Below, piece by piece: positions 16,002-25,048 of a stretch of DNA of 64,000 bases. Source of the stretch: Chthoniobacterales bacterium (lineage in GTDB: Bacteria; Verrucomicrobiota; Verrucomicrobiia; Chthoniobacterales; DASVRZ01); the NCBI GenBank assembly GCA_039930045.1, contig JBDSQB010000010.1:204175-268174 (forward strand). Direction: 5' to 3'. A program made the translations under genes and the position numbers. How positions within the stretch are numbered: position 1 is the first letter of the stretch; every line of letters starts with the position of its first letter. Under the pieces are notes generated by a model, which saw nothing but the letters and a program-made list of their open reading frames with translations, had not been told where the DNA came from and made no database searches.

Positions 16002-17182
16002 AGAAGCTCCTTATTTTCTTTCTAGCCATTGGCGCGGGATGCAAGCCAGAGTCGAATGTTAGTCCGCCCAAAACTAACATCCCGCAGACGCTCTCCGTTC
16101 CGGCGACTGGAGCTTACACCGGAGCCTACATCGACTTCGGCGACAACGAGGACGACGTCACGCTGGACAAGATTGAGTCGTTTGAAAAACTTGTCGGCAA
16201 ACATCAAGCCATCGTCGCTTCTTCTAGCTATTGGGGCGAACAAACCTTCCCGACGACTAACATTCAAATCATTGTTAGTCACCAGAGCATTCCGCTGATT
16301 TTTTGGTCGCCCTGGGACAAGCCTTACGATCAGGACATCATCGCGAAAAATGGCCCGGATCGTTTCAATCTCAACGCCATCAACGAAGGAAAATGGGACG
16401 CCTACATCGACGCCTGGGGCGACGCGGCCAAGGCGATTGGAAATCCGATGTTCGTCTCTTTTGGCAACGAGATGAACGGTAACTGGTTCCCGTGGTCTGG
16501 GAAGTTTTACGGAGGGAAAGATCCCGTTCCCGGCTCCACGCCAGAGGCGAATCCAACTCCGCTTCCGGGGTATCACGTGCCCATGCCGTCGCCGTGTTAT
16601 CCACCGGTTGGACCGGAGATTTACAAGCGCGCCTTTCGACACGTGGTGGACCGCGTGCGGGCTAGGGGAGCGAGCAATGTTCTCTGGGTTTTCCATGCCA
16701 ACAACTACGCCGAGCCCAACGATCTCTGGAACGTGATGGCCCAATATTACCCCGGTTCCGACTACGTGGACTGGCTCGGGTTGAGCGTCTATGGCGAGCA
16801 ATTCAATGGCGTGGATGCGTTCTCCGATTTCGCGCCGCTGTTCGACTGGCCGGTGACGGAAATTCACGCGCTCGACCCGAGCAAACCTGTGATGTTAGCC
16901 GAATGGGGAGTGGGCGAATTTCCGAAGGAAGGCAGCAAGGCGCTGTGGTTTAAGGAAGCCTTCGACGCGATGGAGCGAAAACCGTTTCTGAAGGCCGCCG
17001 TCTTCTGGCACGAGCGCTGGCAAAACGTCGACGACAGCTACAGTAATCTCCATGTGAATTCGACTCCGGAGGCGCTCGCCGCTTATCGACAAGGCGTGGC
17101 CGGCGCGCATTGGCTGGATCGTCCGCAACTCCACGCGGCTGACATAAAAACACATTCGCCTGCAACTCCGAAAAACGATTAG
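15998..17182 (+). CDS. GH26-like glycoside hydrolase lipoprotein
   Basis: A 394-residue exported lipoprotein; the signal peptide ends in IGAGC with Cys15. The fold looks like a family 26 hydrolase: FGNEMNGNW with a likely acid/base Glu near residue 158, and MLAEWGVGEF with a likely nucleophile Glu near 300. GH26 enzymes include beta-mannanases and related endo-glucanases. The ATG overlaps the stop of the polysaccharide-synthase fusion (ATGA), so the hydrolase is probably translated with it and may cut or release its polymer. The substrate is not known. Confidence 0.75.
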   Translation: MKKLLIFFLAIGAGCKPESNVSPPKTNIPQTLSVPATGAYTGAYIDFGDNEDDVTLDKIESFEKLVGKHQAIVASSSYWGEQTFPTTNIQIIVSHQSIPLIFWSPWDKPYDQDIIAKNGPDRFNLNAINEGKWDAYIDAWGDAAKAIGNPMFVSFGNEMNGNWFPWSGKFYGGKDPVPGSTPEANPTPLPGYHVPMPSPCYPPVGPEIYKRAFRHVVDRVRARGASNVLWVFHANNYAEPNDLWNVMAQYYPGSDYVDWLGLSVYGEQFNGVDAFSDFAPLFDWPVTEIHALDPSKPVMLAEWGVGEFPKEGSKALWFKEAFDAMERKPFLKAAVFWHERWQNVDDSYSNLHVNSTPEALAAYRQGVAGAHWLDRPQLHAADIKTHSPATPKND

Positions 17183-17187
17183 TTAGT

Positions 17188-17922
17188 ATGTCCGGTCCGC
17201 AACTTGCCACGAATGTTCACTCGCGCATCACGAGCGCGATTCTGGACGCGGTCGGCCACATTCCCGACACCGAGGAACAGCGCAGCCGCACGCCGCTGGA
17301 ACGCGCGCGGCAGATCGCCTCGGCCTCCGCGGTAAAAGCCGCGCTCGCCGCCAGCGCACTCTCCGCGCCTCCCGGTTTGGCCGGAATGCTGACGCTTCTG
17401 CCCGAGCTGATGACCATCTGGCGGCTGCAAACGAAAATGGTGGCCGACATCGCCGCCGTTTACGGGCAAAAGGCGAAACTCAGCCGCGAGCAGATGCTTT
17501 ATTGCCTCTTCCGGGCGACCGCCGCGCAAGCCGTCGGCGCGCTCGTGGTGATCGTCGGAGAAGGCGTGCTCGTGCGGCGTCCGACTTTGATCGTATTGCA
17601 AAATATCGCGGGCAAGATCGGAATCAAAGTCAGCCAGCGGTTGCTCGGCAAAGGCATCGCCCGCTGGCTGCCGGTCGTCGGCGCACTCGGCGTCGGAGCC
17701 TACACGTATTATGAAACGGGCCAAGTCGCGCAGACGGCGATCGAGTTGTTTGAGAAAACCATCGAAGTCGAATCCGAGGTCTTGCCGCTGCCCGAAAAGC
17801 CGAAGCGCACCAGAAAACCAGCAGCGAAAAAAGCGGCTCTGAAGAAGGAAAAGGAGCCCAAAGAGCCGAAGCCCAAACGCGCAAAACGTTCCCCCAAGAA
17901 AGCGGAGAAGCCAGAGAGCTAG
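17188..17922 (+). CDS. EcsC-like membrane-associated protein with Lys-rich tail
   Basis: A 244-residue protein starting five bases after the GH26-like gene. Residues 45-85 (PPGLAGMLTLLPELMTIWRL) and a hydrophobic patch near 155-172 resemble the EcsC family, but the match is weak. The last 50 residues are strongly basic and low-complexity (KPKRTRKPAAKKAALKKEKE), similar to tails that bind nucleic acid or anionic polymers. Function unknown. Confidence 0.5.
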   Translation: MSGPQLATNVHSRITSAILDAVGHIPDTEEQRSRTPLERARQIASASAVKAALAASALSAPPGLAGMLTLLPELMTIWRLQTKMVADIAAVYGQKAKLSREQMLYCLFRATAAQAVGALVVIVGEGVLVRRPTLIVLQNIAGKIGIKVSQRLLGKGIARWLPVVGALGVGAYTYYETGQVAQTAIELFEKTIEVESEVLPLPEKPKRTRKPAAKKAALKKEKEPKEPKPKRAKRSPKKAEKPES

Positions 17923-18001
17923 CGGTGAACGAGCCGACTGGAACGGCTCAAGTTTTTCTTTGGTCATCGCCGGAATCTTGTGACATCGTTTCCACCCCGC
18001 G

Positions 18002-18481
18002 ATGAAAGTCTATACTCCCCTGGAAGACGTCGAGCCGGTCGTGGCGATCCTCTCGCAGATCTCGTTTCTCGGCGGAGTCTCCGATGCCCAGCGCGACCAG
18101 ATTTTTCCGCTGCTGGAGATGGGATTTTTTAAGAAAGGCGAATACGTCACCCGGCGCGGTGAGGAGCCGTCGCACATTTATATCATCAAAAGTGGCCGCA
18201 TCGACCTGCTCATCACCGACCACGAGGTGGAGGTGAAAAAACGGGAATTTAACGTCGGCAACTGCTTCGGCGAGGCGGCCATGCTTTCCATGATCAACAA
18301 CACCGCGTCCTTCGTCGCCGCCGAGGACACGGAACTCATCATGCTTTCGCGCCGCGCCCTGAATCGCCTGCGCGGCAGCGACCCCGAGGTCTTCGCGATT
18401 CTCGTGCTCAATCTTGCGCGCGAACTCGCCCGCAAACTCCAGTATTCCGACGACATCCTGCTCCGCACGAGCACGAGGTGA
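18002..18481 (+). CDS. Cyclic nucleotide-binding domain protein (single domain)
   Basis: A 159-residue protein consisting mainly of one Crp-type cyclic nucleotide-binding fold. FFKKGEYVTRRGEEPSHIYI and VGNCFGEAAML are the beta-roll and the phosphate-binding cassette. The usual Arg of a cAMP site after the FGE motif is replaced (AAMLSMINNTAS), so ligand binding is doubtful. No DNA-binding HTH follows. It may be a regulatory subunit that acts by protein contact. It stands upstream of prmA with a 53-base gap. Confidence 0.75.
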   Translation: MKVYTPLEDVEPVVAILSQISFLGGVSDAQRDQIFPLLEMGFFKKGEYVTRRGEEPSHIYIIKSGRIDLLITDHEVEVKKREFNVGNCFGEAAMLSMINNTASFVAAEDTELIMLSRRALNRLRGSDPEVFAILVLNLARELARKLQYSDDILLRTSTR

Positions 18482-18534
18482 GGCGCTGAAATTTCCCGGC
18501 TGGCGGGCGGCGGCGGGATCGTTCAGCATCGCTC

Positions 18535-19347
18535 ATGCACGTCTGGTCGGTCACCTGTCTCCCAAAAAATCTCGATGAAACGCTCCTGCGGCTGGCCCAT
18601 TGCGATGCAACTCGACTCGTCGTCACCCGCACACCGGGGAAACAGCGGCAGACCATCCAGTATTTCGCGGAAACCCGGGACGAGGCGACTTCGATTCAAA
18701 TGGAACTCGGCTCAGGCGACGTCGCCGAAGTCAGCGACGCGTGGAAAACCGCCCTGCCAGCGCACGCGCCGATCCGGATTCGCGACCGATTTCTGATCGT
18801 CGAAACGACTGGCGCCGACCCTCGCGAAATCGTCATTCCCGCCGGACTCGCCTTTGGCACGGGCGATCATCCGACCACGGCGAGTTGCCTGCGATTGCTC
18901 TGCGATGTGGCGAAAAATTTGGGAGGCAAAAAATGGAGCCTGCTCGACGTTGGCACCGGCTCGGGTTTGCTCGCCATCGCCGCTCGCAAACTCGGCGCGA
19001 GCCCTGTGGCCGGGTTCGATTACGATCCATTTTCCATTCGCACTTCGAAGGAAAACGCCCGCGCCAACGCCGTTCGCGGCATCCAGTGGAGCCAGCAGGA
19101 TTTGCTGAAATTTGCAGCCGAGTTCCAATACGATGTCGTCGCGGCGAACATCTTCAGCGAACTGTTTCTGGCGAGTTGGAGTCGTATCCGACCTACGATC
19201 ACGCCCGGAGGATGCTTCATTCTCTCGGGCATTTTGCGTTTCCAGGCCGACGATTGCCGCGCGGCGATCACGCAGGCTGGATTCGAGATTCTTCGCGAAG
19301 TTCGCTTGGGAAAATGGGTCACTTTTCTGGCTGAAGCAGGGAAATAG
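18535..19347 (+). CDS. prmA: Ribosomal protein L11 methyltransferase
   Basis: A 270-residue SAM-dependent methyltransferase. PAGLAFGTGDHPTTASCLRL (about 102-121) is the PrmA signature. LLDVGTGSGLLAIAARKLGA is motif I, and VVAANIFSELFL is motif IV, with the family's N-I in place of NPPY. It trimethylates ribosomal protein L11 in the cytoplasm. Length is slightly below the usual 290-300 because the N-terminal domain is short. The ATG at 18535 follows a GC-rich spacer without a clear ribosome binding site. Confidence 0.85.
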   Translation: MHVWSVTCLPKNLDETLLRLAHCDATRLVVTRTPGKQRQTIQYFAETRDEATSIQMELGSGDVAEVSDAWKTALPAHAPIRIRDRFLIVETTGADPREIVIPAGLAFGTGDHPTTASCLRLLCDVAKNLGGKKWSLLDVGTGSGLLAIAARKLGASPVAGFDYDPFSIRTSKENARANAVRGIQWSQQDLLKFAAEFQYDVVAANIFSELFLASWSRIRPTITPGGCFILSGILRFQADDCRAAITQAGFEILREVRLGKWVTFLAEAGK

Positions 19348-19390
19348 TTCGCCAAGGTTCCTGCCGGTCTCTACACCAGTCACGTAAGTT

Positions 19391-19741
19391 ATGAATTATC
19401 TCGTCCATTCTTTCATCGCCATCCTCGTTCGCGTGAGCGGCAACACGCTGGTCTGCGACGAGGGGACGGAGATCGAGGATTTATTCAGCGACGAGTTCGA
19501 CACGCTCGACTTCGAGCTGGCCAAGTGCGCCTTTGAGGCCACGCACAAAGTCATCTTCCTCGAGCCCGGCGACGATGAGGAATCGGAGGAATATCTCCAC
19601 TTTTCCATCGAGGATTACATCGAGAAATGCGTCAATCCCGCCGAGCAAAACGACCCGCTTTTCATCACCGAGCGTTTTCTGCTTTTCCAGGAGGCACTGG
19701 AGGATGCGCTCGACAACGACGAGGAAAACTTTGACCGCTAA
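19391..19741 (+). CDS. Acidic hypothetical protein
   Basis: A 116-residue, strongly acidic, soluble protein (EEYLHFSIEDYIEKC near 77-91; tail ALDNDEENFDR). It has three Cys residues but no pair. There is no signal peptide. I do not recognise a family. Codon use is like the neighbours and it sits between prmA and nuoB in the same direction, which supports it being real. Confidence 0.65.
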   Translation: MNYLVHSFIAILVRVSGNTLVCDEGTEIEDLFSDEFDTLDFELAKCAFEATHKVIFLEPGDDEESEEYLHFSIEDYIEKCVNPAEQNDPLFITERFLLFQEALEDALDNDEENFDR

Positions 19742-19790
19742 AGTTTCTTTTCCTTGCCTCGTGGCGTAGGATTCCTACGATAACTTTTTT

Positions 19791-20330
19791 ATGGAAACAC
19801 TCGCTCCAGCCGATCATCCCAGCGCCGCCTACGACTCCAAGGTCGAGGGCAACGTGATCTTTACCAAACTCGACTCCGCCATCAACTGGATGCGCAAAAA
19901 CTCCCTCTGGCCCATGCCGATGGGACTCGCCTGTTGCGCGATCGAGCTCATGGCCACGGGCGCGAGCCGGTTCGACATTGCCCGCTTCGGAGCTGAGGTC
20001 ATGCGATTTTCCCCGCGTCAAGCCGACGTCATGATCGTCGCCGGCACCGTCACCTATAAAATGGCGCTCGCCGTCAAACGCATCTGGGACCAAATGCCCG
20101 AGCCCAAATGGTGCATCGCCATGGGTGCCTGCGCCTCCAGCGGCGGCATGTATCGCAGCTACGCCGTCCTCCAGGGGATCGACCAGCTCATCCCGGTCGA
20201 TGTCTATGTTTCCGGCTGCCCTCCGCGGCCCGAGGCGCTCCTGGAGGGTCTTATGAAATTGCAGAACAAGATCATGACCGAATCCTCGTCTCACGAGCAG
20301 AAAGAAGAGTTCTTCGCCTCCCTTTCTTAA
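19791..20330 (+). CDS. nuoB: NADH-quinone oxidoreductase subunit B
   Basis: A 179-residue subunit that holds iron-sulfur cluster N2 of respiratory complex [11 protein letters not shown] supplies the tandem Cys pair. [10 protein letters not shown] and [10 protein letters not shown] supply the other two Cys ligands. Length fits the family. nuoC follows with a five-base gap. The other complex I genes do not follow, which is unusual. Confidence 0.92.
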   Translation: METLAPADHPSAAYDSKVEGNVIFTKLDSAINWMRKNSLWPMPMGLACCAIELMATGASRFDIARFGAEVMRFSPRQADVMIVAGTVTYKMALAVKRIWDQMPEPKWCIAMGACASSGGMYRSYAVLQGIDQLIPVDVYVSGCPPRPEALLEGLMKLQNKIMTESSSHEQKEEFFASLS

Positions 20331-20335
20331 ACACC

Positions 20336-20908
20336 ATGAAACTCGCCGACGCTTCCGCCGCCCTCGCGAAACAATTTGGCGCCGCCCTCCTTCACACGAA
20401 GGAATTTCGCGGCGAGACCACGCTTCTCTTCACTGCCGAAAGCATCAAACCCGCGCTGCAGTTTGCCAAGGAAACCCTCGGGTTCGACTTCTTACTCGAC
20501 ATCAGCAGCGTGGATAATTTCGGCGACGAACCGCGTTTCGAGATCGTCTATGAAATCTATTCGCTGACCACGCACCTCCATCTGCGGCTGAAATGCACCG
20601 TCTCCGAGGACCATCTTTCCGTGCCGACGATCACCGACCTTTGGGCGACGGCCGACTGGCACGAGCGCGAGATTTACGACATGATGGGGATCAAATTCGA
20701 CGCGCATCCCGATCTGCGCCGCATCCTCATGTGGGACGGCTACCCGTTTTTCCCCTTGCGCAAAGACTTCCCGCTCGCGGGCCGTCCCAGCGAAATGCCC
20801 GACGTCGCCTTCACAAAATCCGCCCCGCTGGCTGGTGGACCCTTCGTCACCTCGCCCAGCACCGCCACCGCCAAAGACCGCGAACCCCGCGCCAAAGAAC
20901 AGCGGTAA
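20336..20908 (+). CDS. nuoC: NADH-quinone oxidoreductase subunit C
   Basis: A 190-residue subunit of the peripheral arm of complex I. The diagnostic block is WHEREIYDMMGIKFDAHPDL, followed by RRILMWDGYPFFPLRKDFPL. It is a separate NuoC, not fused to NuoD. The C-terminal tail (SPSTATAKDREPRAKEQR) is basic and poorly conserved. The ATG at 20336 is chosen because the longer frame runs through nuoB. nuoD is expected next but is absent. Confidence 0.9.
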   Translation: MKLADASAALAKQFGAALLHTKEFRGETTLLFTAESIKPALQFAKETLGFDFLLDISSVDNFGDEPRFEIVYEIYSLTTHLHLRLKCTVSEDHLSVPTITDLWATADWHEREIYDMMGIKFDAHPDLRRILMWDGYPFFPLRKDFPLAGRPSEMPDVAFTKSAPLAGGPFVTSPSTATAKDREPRAKEQR

Positions 20909-20973
20909 AAATCAGACAGACCGCGCGCCGCATTTTTTAGTTTGCAGCCGGTGGCGAGGGCATAAAGTCCGGG

Positions 20974-22146
20974 ATGGCCGGACTCGTGATCAAACCTCGC
21001 TCGCAGATTTTACATGGACACGACTGGGTTTACGCCAGCGAGGTGCTAAAGGCGTTTGGCGATCCGCAGGATGGCGATGTCGTGTCGCTGAAGGACGGCA
21101 AGGACCGGCTGCTCGGCTCGGCCATTTATAACAAACGCTCGCAAATCGTCGCGCGGCGTTTTTCTCGTCAACGCCAGGAGCTGGACCTCGATTTCTTTAC
21201 CCGGCGCATCCGGCAGGCGGTGGAATATCGCGAGCGGCGCGGCGTGCGGAGCGACCTTTGCCGGCTCGTCTGGAGCGAGAGCGACGGGCTGCCCGGCGTC
21301 ATTGTGGATCGTTATGGCGCGACGCTCGTTCTGCAAACACTCACCCTTGCGATGGATCAGCGGAAAAATCTCATCGTCGAAGCTCTGGTCGCCGTCGTGA
21401 ATGGCATTTCCGGCATCGTCGAGCGCAACGAAAGTGGCTCGCGCAAGGCCGAGGGACTCGAGTTGCAGTCGGGTCTGCTCTGGGGCGACGCGCCGGTGCC
21501 GAGAGTATTTGAAATGGCGGGAGTGAGCTTCGAGATCGACGCCGGAGCCGGGCACAAGACGGGGTTTTATCTGGACCAGGTGGAAAATTACAGCCGGGTG
21601 GCAGAGGTCTCTTACGGACGGCGCGTGCTGGATTGTTTTAGCAGTCAGGGCGGATTTGCGCTGGCTTGCGCAAAAGCGGGCGCGGGCGAGGTGCTGGCCG
21701 TCGAAGTGAGCGGGGACTTGTGCAACAAGATCGAGGCCAACGCGCGGCGCAATGAACTGAAAGTCAAAGCCTTGGAAGCCAATGTGTTCGACTTCCTCAG
21801 CACGCAAACGCGCTCGGGTTCGACTTACGATTTGATCGTCCTGGACCCGCCGTCGTTTGCCAAAGGGAAGGGAAAAATCGACGACGCGCTGCGGGGTTAC
21901 AAAGAGATCCATCTGCGGGCGCTGCAACTCCTCGCGCCTGATGGAATGATCGCGACGTTTTCCTGTTCGCATCACATGACTTCCAGTCTTCTCAACGAGG
22001 TGATCGTCGATGCGTCGAACGATGCGAAACGTTCCGTGCGCCAGATCGCGACCTACAGCCAGGGCCTGGATCATCCGATCCTGCCGCATCTGCCGGAGAC
22101 GCATTATTTGCACGGCGTCTTGTTGGAAGCGATGCGCGGACGTTAG
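20974..22146 (+). CDS. rlmI: Class I SAM-dependent rRNA (cytosine-C5) methyltransferase, RlmI-like
   Basis: A 390-residue protein. An N-terminal PUA-type domain (about 1-75, LVIKPRSQILHGHDWVYASE) and an EEHEE-like segment precede the methyltransferase domain. VLDCFSSQGGFALACAKAGA is the SAM-binding motif and LIVLDPPSFAKGKGK is motif IV. SCSHHM near the end carries the catalytic Cys. By family it makes m5C in 23S rRNA. Related RlmI/RlmL-type enzymes cannot be fully excluded. Confidence 0.8.
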   Translation: MAGLVIKPRSQILHGHDWVYASEVLKAFGDPQDGDVVSLKDGKDRLLGSAIYNKRSQIVARRFSRQRQELDLDFFTRRIRQAVEYRERRGVRSDLCRLVWSESDGLPGVIVDRYGATLVLQTLTLAMDQRKNLIVEALVAVVNGISGIVERNESGSRKAEGLELQSGLLWGDAPVPRVFEMAGVSFEIDAGAGHKTGFYLDQVENYSRVAEVSYGRRVLDCFSSQGGFALACAKAGAGEVLAVEVSGDLCNKIEANARRNELKVKALEANVFDFLSTQTRSGSTYDLIVLDPPSFAKGKGKIDDALRGYKEIHLRALQLLAPDGMIATFSCSHHMTSSLLNEVIVDASNDAKRSVRQIATYSQGLDHPILPHLPETHYLHGVLLEAMRGR

Positions 22147-22164
22147 ATGAAAGCGGTGGTTTTT

Positions 22165-22277
22165 CTTCGGGAGCGCACGCGTCTCGCGTGTTCCAGCGGG
22201 CGTCCCGTCCGATGGCTTTCACCGAGCTTCCCGGCGAGACGCCGGCAAGGACACGCCAGACGCGTGCGCTCCCGAAG
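22165..22277. repeat. Long inverted repeat element
   Basis: The left arm at 22165-22194 (CTTCGGGAGCGCACGCGTCT followed by CGCGTGTTCC) is repeated in inverse at 22249-22277 with one mismatch and one deletion. The 54-base centre is itself GC-rich and partly self-complementary. A half element with the same core is found at 35810-35837. It has the look of a dispersed REP-like or non-autonomous element rather than a simple terminator, although it may also stop transcription after rlmI. Confidence 0.7.
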
Positions 22278-22280
22278 CCT

Positions 22281-23987
22281 ATGAGCTCCAGCATTCAATC
22301 CGTTCCATTTTTGGTGCAGATGGGTCGGACGAAGTGGCTCATCCTGCTGGCGTTTTTCAGTCGAGTTAGAACGCAATCACGCCTGCTAACCGCCGTGTTA
22401 GGAACCTTCCTCGCGGGCTACCTCGCCGCGGCGTACTTCCTGTTTTATCAGGGGCTGCACTTCGTCAACGGCTTCCCACTCGTCGGCACACTCATCTCGC
22501 AGCGCATCCTCTATCTGCTCTTCGCGTTCTTCTTCCTGATGTTAGTCTTTTCTAACATCATCATCGGCTACAGCACGCTCTTCCGAAACCGCGAAACGGC
22601 CTGGCTCCTCACCTTGCCAGTCGATCACCGCGATGTCTTGCAATGGAAATATCTGGAATGCCTCGCCGTATCGAGTTGGGCCTTGGTCTTTCTCAGTGCG
22701 CCGCTGCTGCTGGCCTACGGACGACTCTACGAAGTCGGCTGGAGCTTCTATCTATTCATGCCGCTGCTTTACCTGCCGTTCCTCATCATCCCGGCGGCGC
22801 TGGGCGTGTTCGGCATTTTACTAACAGTTAGAATCCTGGCGCATCCTTGGCTTGGAAAAGCATTGCTAACCTTGGCGTTGCTGGTCGCCGCAATTGCCAT
22901 TTTCAGAATCCAACCTAACTCCGCCGACGCCGTAACAGGCGCTGACAGCATGATCTTTGAAAAACTCCTGCGCAACTCCCGGCTCGTCATCAGTCCCTGG
23001 CTGCCGAGCACGTGGCTGGTGCAATCGCTCCTGAGTTGGCGTGATGGAACGCAGGGCACGGCCTGGTTTTATTTCGGCGTCTTGTTGAGCAACGCAATGT
23101 TAGTCCTGCTCGCCGGCGTGGCGGGTTTCAGCCGGCTCTTTTACGGCAGCTACGGCGCGGCGATTCGCCTGCAAGCCGCGCGCCAGGCGGCGAGGGGAAG
23201 GGCCATTGCGATGCAACTCCCCTGGACGGAACGGCTCGCGCGCGTGCTGCCGTTGGACCGTCAATTTTCCGCGCTGGTCTTAAAGGACGCCCGCATCTTC
23301 TGGCGCGATCCGGCGCAATGGATTCAGTGCGTCATCTTCTTCGGTTTGCTGGCGTTGTATTTTGCGAACTTGCGCAACTCCAAACTCGACTTCGATAACC
23401 CTTTCTGGCCCACGCTCATCGGTTACCTGAACCTCGCCGCCGCCTCGCTCACCCTGTCCACGCTGACCACGCGTTTCATTTTCCCGCAGTTCAGCCTCGA
23501 GGGAAAACGCCTCTGGATTCTCGGCTTGGCTCCACTCGGGTTGGAACGTGTCGTGCGCCAGAAATTCTGGACCAGCGCCAGCGCCGCCGCCGTGGTGACG
23601 ATTCCGCTGATGATCCTCTCCGGCGTTATTCTCGGGCAAAGCGTCGGGCGCGTCCTGTTCTTCATCGGCGCGGCGATCTGCATGGGCACGAGTCTTTCCG
23701 GGCTCGCTGCGGGCCTTGGGGCGATCTTTCCGAATTTGAAGGAAGATAACCCAACGAAGATCGTTTCCGGCTTCGGCGGCACGCTTTGTCTGGTCGGGAG
23801 TTTTCTCTACATCCTCGTCTTCATTCTCCTGATCGCGCTGCCCGGAATGCGCGAGGTGATGGACCCCGCAGGCCGTCCCGGACGCTGGACGGACGCCTTG
23901 ATCGGAGTTGCATTGCTATGGACGGCGCTGAATACGTTTTTTCCCCTCTGGCTCGCAGAAAAAAGGGTGAAAAATCTGGAGTTTTAG
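22281..23987 (+). CDS. Putative ABC exporter membrane protein
   Basis: A 568-residue integral membrane protein with about 12 hydrophobic segments, arranged in two halves around a cytoplasmic loop at about 290-335 that is rich in Arg and Ala. It contains SLEGKRLWILGLAPLGLERVV, a pattern seen in large ABC-2-type permeases that work with a separate ATPase. No ATPase gene is adjacent. The ATG at 22281 is preferred because the region upstream is the inverted repeat element. The substrate is unknown. Confidence 0.7.
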   Translation: MSSSIQSVPFLVQMGRTKWLILLAFFSRVRTQSRLLTAVLGTFLAGYLAAAYFLFYQGLHFVNGFPLVGTLISQRILYLLFAFFFLMLVFSNIIIGYSTLFRNRETAWLLTLPVDHRDVLQWKYLECLAVSSWALVFLSAPLLLAYGRLYEVGWSFYLFMPLLYLPFLIIPAALGVFGILLTVRILAHPWLGKALLTLALLVAAIAIFRIQPNSADAVTGADSMIFEKLLRNSRLVISPWLPSTWLVQSLLSWRDGTQGTAWFYFGVLLSNAMLVLLAGVAGFSRLFYGSYGAAIRLQAARQAARGRAIAMQLPWTERLARVLPLDRQFSALVLKDARIFWRDPAQWIQCVIFFGLLALYFANLRNSKLDFDNPFWPTLIGYLNLAAASLTLSTLTTRFIFPQFSLEGKRLWILGLAPLGLERVVRQKFWTSASAAAVVTIPLMILSGVILGQSVGRVLFFIGAAICMGTSLSGLAAGLGAIFPNLKEDNPTKIVSGFGGTLCLVGSFLYILVFILLIALPGMREVMDPAGRPGRWTDALIGVALLWTALNTFFPLWLAEKRVKNLEF

Positions 23988-24033
23988 CCGCCGACTTCTA
24001 TCATGCTGCGAAGTTCGCCGCCTCACTCACTTT

Positions 24034-24660
24034 ATGCCCGATTATTCCAACCCTTACGGACACTCCGACCAAGACCTGAATCTGCCGGACCCTGATTTGG
24101 ACACCGGCGCCATGCTCGATTCGCAGGTGCAGAAAGCGCAGGAGCAACTGCTCGCCCTGCGTCGTCAGGCAGACCAGATCGAGAAACAAAAACGCGAGCT
24201 GGAAGACCTCAGTCAGCGTCAGGAAGAGCTTGAGCGCGGTCGCAACGACATGATCGAGAAACTCAGCCGCTCACTCACGATCATCGAGCGCGAAGCCGTC
24301 GAGGCCGAGCGCCGGGTCGATCATCTGCGGAACACGCACGAGGCCTTTTCCCAGCACCTGGATTTGCTGGAAAGCATCAATCCGAAAACATGGTCGCCCA
24401 CCGACCTCGGCAAGGAGCTTTCCAAGGCCCAGAGCGACGTCGAGGACGCCCGCGCGGTTTATTCCAAAAACCGCGCCAAGATTGGACTCGAAGCCGCCGA
24501 GTCATCGGGTGGCAACGCCTCCATCGCCAGCTACGTCGGCGAGACGGGCGAGGCCCAAGGCTTTCTTTATTGGCTGAACGCCGGGTTCGCCTTCACCCTG
24601 CCGCTGCTCGTGCTCGGCCTCATCGCGCTCATCGTTTACTTCATCCATTCCGCCAAGTGA
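24034..24660 (+). CDS. Coiled-coil protein with C-terminal membrane anchor
   Basis: A 208-residue protein with a long coiled coil (about 28-110; KQKRELEDLSQRQEELERGR) and one membrane helix near the end (LNAGFAFTLPLLVLGLIALI). It has no signal peptide, so it would be tail-anchored with the coiled coil in the cytoplasm. Its stop overlaps the next gene's GTG start (GTGA). I do not recognise the family. Confidence 0.7.
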   Translation: MPDYSNPYGHSDQDLNLPDPDLDTGAMLDSQVQKAQEQLLALRRQADQIEKQKRELEDLSQRQEELERGRNDMIEKLSRSLTIIEREAVEAERRVDHLRNTHEAFSQHLDLLESINPKTWSPTDLGKELSKAQSDVEDARAVYSKNRAKIGLEAAESSGGNASIASYVGETGEAQGFLYWLNAGFAFTLPLLVLGLIALIVYFIHSAK

Positions 24661-25040
24661 AACGCCGTCCCGCCTCGAAAAAACCGACCTCGGCGAAGTC
24701 CTCGCCATTCAACCACGTCCAGCGCCAGCTTGCCGATACTGAGGCCAAACTGAAGCGCGACATGGAAACTCTGGAGCGCCAGATCAGCGAGGCCCCCGCG
24801 CGCAAGCAGGAGCAACTCCGCCGCCAGGCCACAGAGATCATGCGCCGCCACGAGCAGACTCGAGGGTCCGATTTCTTTTCCTCCATCCCCGACAAGCGGG
24901 CCTACCAGCTCAACACCACCATGACGGCCCCGCGCGGCCGCCGCAAAGGCGAGAAACGCGCCGCGCAATATCAGTTTCTCGCGCTGATGGTTCTTCTCGC
25001 GCTGGCGATTTTCTTCGTCTTGAAGATGCTCCCTTGGTAG
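24657..25040 (+). CDS. Small coiled-coil, tail-anchored protein
   Basis: A 127-residue protein with a basic N-terminus, a helix at about 20-65 (LKRDMETLERQISEAPARKQ) and a C-terminal membrane helix (FLALMVLLALAIFFVLKMLP). The start is a GTG at 24657 overlapping the stop of the previous gene by four bases. The frame is open much further upstream, but only in the shadow of that gene. The pair shares topology and may form a complex. Function unknown. Confidence 0.65.
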   Translation: MKRRPASKKPTSAKSSPFNHVQRQLADTEAKLKRDMETLERQISEAPARKQEQLRRQATEIMRRHEQTRGSDFFSSIPDKRAYQLNTTMTAPRGRRKGEKRAAQYQFLALMVLLALAIFFVLKMLPW

Positions 25041-25048
25041 AAAAATTT

